10,592 nucleotides of DNA from Bacillota bacterium (GTDB lineage: Bacteria > Bacillota > Clostridia > Lachnospirales > Lachnospiraceae). This document shows positions 6,556 to 10,592 of this stretch, piece by piece (position 1 is the first letter of the stretch; every line of letters begins with the position of its first letter). The notes under the pieces were generated by a model. That model was not told the DNA's origin, did no database searches, and saw only the letters and a program-made list of their open reading frames with translations. A program made the position numbers and the translations under genes. The stretch lies in the NCBI GenBank assembly GCA_023409835.1, contig JAEYQV010000016.1, forward strand, positions 1-10,592. Direction: 5' to 3'.

Positions 6556-6619
6556 CTGAAACCTTGCGAAGCCTACGCGACTGAATGAGCGGAGGTCATG
6601 AGGTTGCGGCAGGTCTCAG
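6556..6619. repeat. 64-bp palindromic repeat, copy B (uninterrupted)
   Basis: It starts with CTGAAACCTTGCG and ends with GCGGCAGGTCTCAG, which are near-complements, so the whole unit can fold into one long imperfect hairpin. Residues 6566-6619 match copy A with a single mismatch, in the arm of the inner ATGACC/GGTCAT stem. The unit resembles extragenic palindromic (REP-like) elements. It ends 3 bp before the stop codon of the convergent CapA-like gene, and may act as its terminator. Confidence 0.8.
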
Positions 6620-6622
6620 ATT

Positions 6623-8770
6623 TCAATCTTTATACCATTCCCCGAGAACTTTTTTTGCAAGGTCATAAGTATCCTCATAGGTAAGGGTTCCCTGGCTTGC
6701 AAGATCTGAAACACCATGGAGGGAAGCCAGTTCAGGAGTGTAATCGCTCAATTTATATATGCCATAGTGATAATCGGCATAACCGTTCTCATAATGGGTT
6801 ACGATAGGAGTAATGCCTGCGTCACTGATATAGGTGCCCTTCCGATCCTTGGTAATAGTTACAGTCGCCATACCCCCAAGCATACGGGGGGCTTCTCTCT
6901 GGTAGGAGATGAAGTTACCCAGAGAATAGTAAACAAGCATACGGTGCTCCGGTTCTTCTCCGATCCATTCCACCGGTTCAATGACATGAGGATGGGTGCC
7001 GATTACCAGGTCAACCCCGGCCTGATAGAAGAAAGAGGTCAAATCCTTCTGCATACTGCTTACATCATATACATATTCGGCTCCCCAATGCGGAAATACA
7101 ATTACAAAATCAGCGAGTTCCTTTGCTTTTGCAATATCCTTCGCCATCCGATCCTTCTCCAGCAGATTAACCAGATATGGCTTATCCTTCGGGAGCCTAT
7201 AACCGTTCAGACCATAGGTATAATTCAACATAGCCAGCTTAATGCCGTTCTTCTCTATCACAGGAATTGTTGCCTGCTGCTCTTTGCTTTTATTTATACC
7301 GATTACAGTGATTTCAGGGTGCTCCGACCAGAAGGCAAAGGTGTTCATAATACCTTTTGTACCCATATCCATTGTATGATTCGTAGCATGGAGTACCACA
7401 TCGAAGCCCGCGGTAATTAATGCGTCACCGATCTCAGTCGGGGAGTTGAAATTAGGATAACCGGAATATTTAAAATCCTCTCCGCCAAGAATTGTTTCCT
7501 GATTTACGACGGCAATATCTGCGGATTGAATGTCTCCAGCCAGATTAGCATAAAGATGATCATAATTGTATGAACCATCCGCTTGCTTTCCGCTCTTAAC
7601 GACCTCCATATGAATTAGGTTATCTCCTACTGCCAGCAGAGTAACTTGAGAGCTCCCTTTATCATCGGGTACAACCGCATCGGAGATAACAGGAATAGCA
7701 TCGGCAGAGGAAGGTGCTGTTTCACCTTCAGCTGTGTCGGAGGCTGTCAGGGAGAAATCCGACCATCGGACTAAGGAACCCTCTTGAAAGGACCATGCCG
7801 GTGTAGCCAGCGGATAGGTGAGCTCAGCTTCATAATACCAGGGATCCTCTTCATGCAGGGGGTTTTTGATAATATGAAATTCCTGGGCGGGCATATAGCC
7901 CTGCGCCAACAGATAACAACGATTTCCGGAGGCATCCTCAGCGATATCAACAATCAGAACGCAATGACCGGGACTTCCTCCCTTCAGGAATAGATCACCG
8001 GGTTTTATATCTGATATATCGATTGGGTTACATTCCTCAGAAAGACTTAAGGTTCCGGCATACGCAAAAACCATATTGAGATATTTGCGGAAGGCCTGAT
8101 AAGAATTATCGTATTCCGCAGATTTGTTCCAGGAAACCTCGTTTCCCTTCACCGCCAGGCGGTTTCCATCCCGCCATTTCGTATATTCCATAAAAAATCC
8201 ATTGGTTAAATGAAATGCGATTTTATCATACTCACCAAGGGACCAATAATACTCCGCATAGACTCGGATGATGGAATCAGCGCATTGCTGGAGATCCTGA
8301 TCGCCGATTTCCATATCAAAAACAGCAGCATGATCCGCCTGGTTACTCTTTGGTGCGCCATCATATAGAAGGACCGGACTACCATCCTCCTTCATTTCCA
8401 TATGACGAAGAAAATCGGTTAACTCCCCTGGCTGAGAGGTTATTCTCAGATAACCGGCAGGAGCATTGAATCGATTTTCCAGAGTATTTCCCTCAGGTAC
8501 AAGGATAGTATGGGGTGGCTCCGTGGGTAGCGGTGGTTCTGTGGTAGTAGCTACATCAGAAGTGCTGCCCTTATCCGGCAGTACATCCCCGGAAGCAGCA
8601 ATAGCCTCCCCACCGGTTAGGGGAGAACTCACCTCGGACCCTGCTCCGTTTTGACCGGAGGTATCTTTCTTATTGGAACAACCGGTTAGAACAAGCAGGA
8701 GAGCAAGAAGAATAAGATGTATTGGCCGTAATCTATGCTGTCTGACAGAAGCAGTATTAAGAGGATTCAT
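6623..8770 (-). CDS. Lipoprotein fusing DUF4846 to a CapA-type (PGA_cap) metallophosphatase-like domain
   Basis: The 715-aa product has a signal peptide with lipobox LTGC (Cys31), so it should be a membrane-anchored lipoprotein. A Gly/Ser/Thr/Pro linker runs to about 95. Residues 97-312 match DUF4846 as I know it: RFNAPAGYLRI, the DLQQCADSIIRVYAEY helix, GDLFLKGGSPGHCVLIVD and LLAQGYMPAQEFHIIKNP, then PWYY. After a second linker, 375-660 are a CapA/PgsA-type domain with metallophosphatase-like residues: GDN (382-384), N423-Q-E425, ATNHTMDMG (N464, H465), PHWG (H561) and GTHPHV (H593, H595). CapA proteins take part in poly-gamma-glutamate export or anchoring, but many relatives are of unknown role and no capB or capC is near. 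The ATG has AAGGAG 6 nt upstream. The gene is monocistronic, convergent with galE. Activity on a cell-wall or polymer substrate is inference. Confidence 0.9.
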   Translation of the reverse strand: MNPLNTASVRQHRLRPIHLILLALLLVLTGCSNKKDTSGQNGAGSEVSSPLTGGEAIAASGDVLPDKGSTSDVATTTEPPLPTEPPHTILVPEGNTLENRFNAPAGYLRITSQPGELTDFLRHMEMKEDGSPVLLYDGAPKSNQADHAAVFDMEIGDQDLQQCADSIIRVYAEYYWSLGEYDKIAFHLTNGFFMEYTKWRDGNRLAVKGNEVSWNKSAEYDNSYQAFRKYLNMVFAYAGTLSLSEECNPIDISDIKPGDLFLKGGSPGHCVLIVDIAEDASGNRCYLLAQGYMPAQEFHIIKNPLHEEDPWYYEAELTYPLATPAWSFQEGSLVRWSDFSLTASDTAEGETAPSSADAIPVISDAVVPDDKGSSQVTLLAVGDNLIHMEVVKSGKQADGSYNYDHLYANLAGDIQSADIAVVNQETILGGEDFKYSGYPNFNSPTEIGDALITAGFDVVLHATNHTMDMGTKGIMNTFAFWSEHPEITVIGINKSKEQQATIPVIEKNGIKLAMLNYTYGLNGYRLPKDKPYLVNLLEKDRMAKDIAKAKELADFVIVFPHWGAEYVYDVSSMQKDLTSFFYQAGVDLVIGTHPHVIEPVEWIGEEPEHRMLVYYSLGNFISYQREAPRMLGGMATVTITKDRKGTYISDAGITPIVTHYENGYADYHYGIYKLSDYTPELASLHGVSDLASQGTLTYEDTYDLAKKVLGEWYKD

Positions 8771-8814
8771 AGGGTACTCCTTTCTCTAATACTATTATGA
8801 TCGGTATTTGCTTC

Positions 8815-8823
8815 ATTATAACA
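8815..8823 (-). promoter_or_regulatory. Extended -10 promoter of the DUF4846-CapA gene
   Basis: On the minus strand it reads TGTTATAAT, a perfect TGn-extended -10 identical to that of the alarmone synthetase operon. It lies 45 bp upstream of the ATG at 8770, giving a leader of about 38 nt. No good -35 is present; the IS end is 66 bp further upstream and does not overlap it. Confidence 0.6.
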
Positions 8824-8864
8824 CAGAATATCCGCTGGATGATAAAAAATAAGAACAGATGTCT

Positions 8865-8891
8865 GGGAATACTTATTCGGGAATACTTATT
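8865..8891. repeat. Two 13-bp direct repeats at the IS edge
   Basis: GGGAATACTTATT occurs at 8865-8877 and again at 8879-8891, separated by a single C. The second copy ends on the first two bases of the IS-end repeat. It may be a chance duplication or a scar of insertion at this place. Confidence 0.7.
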
Positions 8892-9015
8892 GGTCAATTG
8901 AAAAGGTAACTTCCACTTTGAATGAGTAAATTCCTCAAAAATCAGGTTGAAATATAAACTGTCCATATGGCAATTATAAAATATATTAAAAATGGATGTT
9001 TTTTCTCCCATTTCG
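8890..9015 (+). repeat. Inverted-repeat copy 2: left 126 bp of the IS30-like element
   Basis: This is the exact reverse complement of 1-126. It begins with the IS terminal motif (8898-8916) and runs into the element. Identity over all 126 bp in an A+T-rich non-coding stretch means recent duplication or two copies of one mobile element, not chance. Confidence 0.95.
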
Positions 9016-9092
9016 TTATAAAATAGAATTTACAAGAGCATTTCCATCTGATTTTTTGTATTATAAATGGGAGTGAAGAGATAACTGTTTTT

Positions 9093-9111
9093 TTGAAAAT
9101 GTTATTTCCAC
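9093..9111 (+). repeat. Internal transposase-site-like motif at the IS left side
   Basis: TTGAAAATGTTATTTCCAC, followed by CCCC, matches the right terminus (minus strand 10568-10586, also followed by CCCC) at 16 of 19 positions. Upstream, GGAGTGAAGAGATAAC is partly complementary to it. It is either the true left end of the IS or a subterminal binding site. Confidence 0.6.
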
Positions 9112-9164
9112 CCCTGTTTATCGTTGTAAAGTTATATTAGGTGGTGCCTCTTGATCTTTAGACT

Positions 9165-10463
9165 TTATTTTTTAAGAAGTGATGGGCGTAACGTTATTTC
9201 ATCTGGCGGGATGAGTGTTGCTCCCATCCTTTTTAAAATATCTTCTCCGTATAACAAGGCAAAGACCTCGTAAGGGCTTTTATCTCCAAGGTTTTTCCGC
9301 CCATATGAATTGATATGATTCATCATCATGCTGATCTCATCTTGAGTATAATTATCAAGAGTTTGCCCTTTTGGAATAATGCGGCGAATCATCTCATGAT
9401 TGTTCTCGGCGGCACCCTTTTGATAGGAAGCGGAGGGATTACAGTAAAATACATTGGTTCGGCGGTTCCCCTGACGGTCGAATTCGATTGCTTTTGGATT
9501 GGAAAATTCGCTACCGTTATCGCCAAGAAGAACTTTGAACAGGTCACAGAAGACATCTGGGGACAGTTCGAGATACAAGCGGTCAATGATATCGATAACG
9601 GACTGTGATGTATTTGCATCCCGTATAAAAGCCAGCATAAACTGTGGAATAGTAAAGTGAATTGTCAGAAGGACTTTCCCACCCTTTGTACCCTCAACAG
9701 AATCCATTTCCACTATCGGAAAGCAAGGATGGCTTTGTATAAAAGTAAGGAAGTCGTTGTGGGTACGGCCGATGCGGCATGTTTTATCCACTTTGAACAT
9801 CTTCTTAGCTTTTCTTTTACTCATGCGTACCACACGTGGCATATCAATATTTTTTGCTGAAATAATACCGTATCCCACGTAGTTATAGAGAGTCCTTTCA
9901 TCGTACATAATTTCATCTTTATGACTAAGACAGATGTGATGAAGTGATTGCCCTCTTTTCAGTAACGGACTGATGACTGCATCAAGTCTCTGGGCGTCCT
10001 TTTCTGAAAGCTGGATTCCCTGCCGGGATTCTGATCTGACCACTTCGTACTCTTTCTGTGCATCGGATGCAATATAGAGTTTTTTCTCCAGTGTACAGTT
10101 TCTACGCAGTTCACATCCGTTACAGATGTAAGGTGGTTTATTCAGGTGTTGACAGGTTTCTTTCTGATAAGCAATGCATTGTGCTGTACAGGAAGTTGAA
10201 GCACAGAATTTACAGGTCCTGTTGTGACAGCCCTTCTTGCCGCATATGTTAGTGGCAATACATGAATTTCGTGATAGACAGTCGTTAAAAGGTCTCCCAT
10301 AAGCGCCGGAACTTTTAAAAACGATATGATTTTTAACCTCCTTAGCAATAGTAGTAGGATCTTTTGATAATTCCCTTCCGATAGCCTTAAAAGAGAACCT
10401 CCTGTTTAAATAAAGCTCAATTGACAAACGTTCAGACTGTGTGAGATGTTTATTCTTATTCAT
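9165..10463 (-). CDS. IS30-family transposase (DDE)
   Basis: Catalyses cut-and-join of the surrounding IS ends. The 432-aa product has an N-terminal helix-turn-helix region (about 5-46: LTQSERLSIELYLN, FKAIGRELSKDPTTIAKEV). A Cys-rich part follows (62-123, twelve Cys), probably a zinc-binding module. The DDE catalytic core has D254 in EMDSVEGTKGGK, D315 in LLGDNGSEFSNP, and E353 in SYQKGAAENNHEMIRRIIPKG. The C-terminal NSYGRKNLGDKSPYEVF is typical of IS30. It is longer than classical IS30 transposase (383 aa) because of the Cys-rich insert. The frame is open to 10511, but the ATG at 10463 has AAGGAGG 5 nt upstream, so I start there. The gene appears intact, with no frameshift or stop, so the element may be active. 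Confidence 0.95.
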   Translation of the reverse strand: MNKNKHLTQSERLSIELYLNRRFSFKAIGRELSKDPTTIAKEVKNHIVFKSSGAYGRPFNDCLSRNSCIATNICGKKGCHNRTCKFCASTSCTAQCIAYQKETCQHLNKPPYICNGCELRRNCTLEKKLYIASDAQKEYEVVRSESRQGIQLSEKDAQRLDAVISPLLKRGQSLHHICLSHKDEIMYDERTLYNYVGYGIISAKNIDMPRVVRMSKRKAKKMFKVDKTCRIGRTHNDFLTFIQSHPCFPIVEMDSVEGTKGGKVLLTIHFTIPQFMLAFIRDANTSQSVIDIIDRLYLELSPDVFCDLFKVLLGDNGSEFSNPKAIEFDRQGNRRTNVFYCNPSASYQKGAAENNHEMIRRIIPKGQTLDNYTQDEISMMMNHINSYGRKNLGDKSPYEVFALLYGEDILKRMGATLIPPDEITLRPSLLKK

Positions 10464-10505
10464 ATGTACCTCCTTGAGAGGCACCACTAAGAACATCATA
10501 CCTTT

Positions 10506-10586
10506 TTGCAATAGTTACTTCCACATTTATATTTGAAAAAGTAATTTCTCCATCCTTGACAAAAGGGGTGGAAGTAAGTTTTTCAA
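10506..10586. repeat. Cluster of three IS-end-like 19-nt motifs upstream of the transposase
   Basis: Three related motifs lie here: TTGCAATAGTTACTTCCAC (10506-10524, plus), TTGAAAAAGTAATTTCTCC (10533-10551, plus) and TTGAAAAACTTACTTCCAC (10568-10586, minus, the presumed right end). The first and third can form a stem of about 11 of 12 pairs (10513-10524 with 10568-10579). They lie in the transposase promoter region, so transposase binding could also repress its own gene; this is inference. Confidence 0.6.
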
Positions 10587-10592
10587 TTCACG

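Larger units (their letters stand above)
6167..6622. other. 456-bp convergent intergenic region with a candidate RNA and nested palindromes
   Basis: No protein gene is supported here. The contents in order are: a 12-bp perfect palindrome ATTATGCATAAT (6198-6209); a strong promoter (6242-6270); a transcript-like region ending in a long hairpin (6348-6400); a 62-nt near-perfect hairpin (6426-6487); and two GC-richer 54-bp repeats (6492-6545 and 6566-6619). It separates the 3' ends of galE and the DUF4846-CapA gene. Confidence 0.8.
8771..9164. other. 394-bp gene-free stretch: CapA-like gene promoter region plus the left end of the IS
   Basis: From right to left on the minus strand this contains the post-transposase non-coding end of the IS (9016-9164), the 126-bp repeat (8890-9015), a pair of 13-bp direct repeats (8865-8877 and 8879-8891), and the leader and promoter of the gene at 6623-8770. 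The open frame from 9011 to 8757 crosses the IS boundary and lacks a ribosome binding site. Confidence 0.7.
8890..10592 (-). mobile_element. IS30-family insertion element, about 1.7 kb
   Basis: It holds one transposase gene (9165-10463) and imperfect terminal inverted repeats. The left end at 8898-8916 reads TTGAAAAGGTAACTTCCAC; the right end, 10568-10586 on the minus strand, reads TTGAAAAACTTACTTCCAC. The left 126 bp recur in inverted orientation at 1-126, which marks 8890 as a boundary of a multicopy sequence. A further plus-strand motif at 9093-9111 (TTGAAAATGTTATTTCCAC followed by CCCC) matches the right end even better, so a shorter element of about 1.5 kb starting near 9085 is the alternative. 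Subterminal GTGGTGCCTCT is inverted at 9141-9151 and 10477-10487. The right end may be cut by the window, so no target duplication can be checked. Confidence 0.8.

Noticed and set aside
6492..6619. CRISPR-like array
   Set aside because: There are only two copies, each internally palindromic, with a 20-bp gap and no cas genes; they fit a palindromic extragenic repeat instead.
6716..7420. 234-codon plus-strand frame antisense to the CapA-like domain
   Set aside because: The opposite strand encodes a clear CapA domain with catalytic motifs; the antisense product has no recognisable features.
127..8889. Composite transposon carrying cargo genes
   Set aside because: The genes are ordinary chromosomal functions with mixed orientations, and a second full IS is not visible; inverted IS copies around chromosomal genes are the simpler reading.

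Overview
The window looks like a chromosomal segment of a low-to-mid G+C Firmicute, most likely a clostridial Lachnospiraceae-type bacterium. The grounds are strong AGGAGG-type ribosome binding sites, TG-extended -10 promoters, a YkwD-like CAP protein with an associated N-terminal domain, a DUF4846/CapA lipoprotein, and a Cys-rich IS30-family transposase of a kind I associate with gut clostridia. The taxon is inferred from protein style; no marker gene is present.

Layout. Positions 1-126 are one copy of a perfect 126-bp inverted repeat. Next come a small alarmone synthetase (269-1069, +) and, 24 bp behind it, a coiled-coil protein with a C-terminal membrane anchor (1094-1771, +); a strong terminator (1787-1842) closes this operon. 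Three minus-strand genes follow in map order: a three-S1-domain RNA-binding protein (1908-2897), an unnamed protein with a PD-(D/E)XK-like motif and a C-terminal helical domain (2959-3714), and an exported CAP-domain protein (3931-4935). galE (5156-6166, +) diverges from the CAP gene. A 456-bp convergent gap (6167-6622) has no gene but is full of structure: a well-formed promoter leading into an apparent non-coding RNA with a long hairpin, a near-perfect 62-nt hairpin, and two copies of a 54-bp GC-richer palindromic repeat. It is followed by a 715-aa lipoprotein fusing DUF4846 to a CapA-type metallophosphatase domain (6623-8770, -). The right end is an IS30-family insertion element (8890-10592), whose left 126 bp are the second copy of the inverted repeat at 1-126.

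How it fits together. Most genes read as ordinary chromosomal functions: stress alarmone synthesis, RNA binding/translation, nucleotide-sugar interconversion for surface polysaccharide, and two exported or surface proteins. The block 127-8889 lies between inverted IS ends, so it could invert by recombination or sit between two IS copies. Position 1 falls inside the repeat and position 10592 falls at an IS-like end, so the window may also be an assembly contig broken at IS copies.

Best candidates for something new: the promoter-driven, structured, non-coding transcript at about 6242-6406; the nested palindromes beside it; the DUF4846-CapA fusion; and the cluster of 19-bp transposase-site-like motifs at the IS ends. 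I found no CRISPR array, tRNA, rRNA, prophage or defence island.
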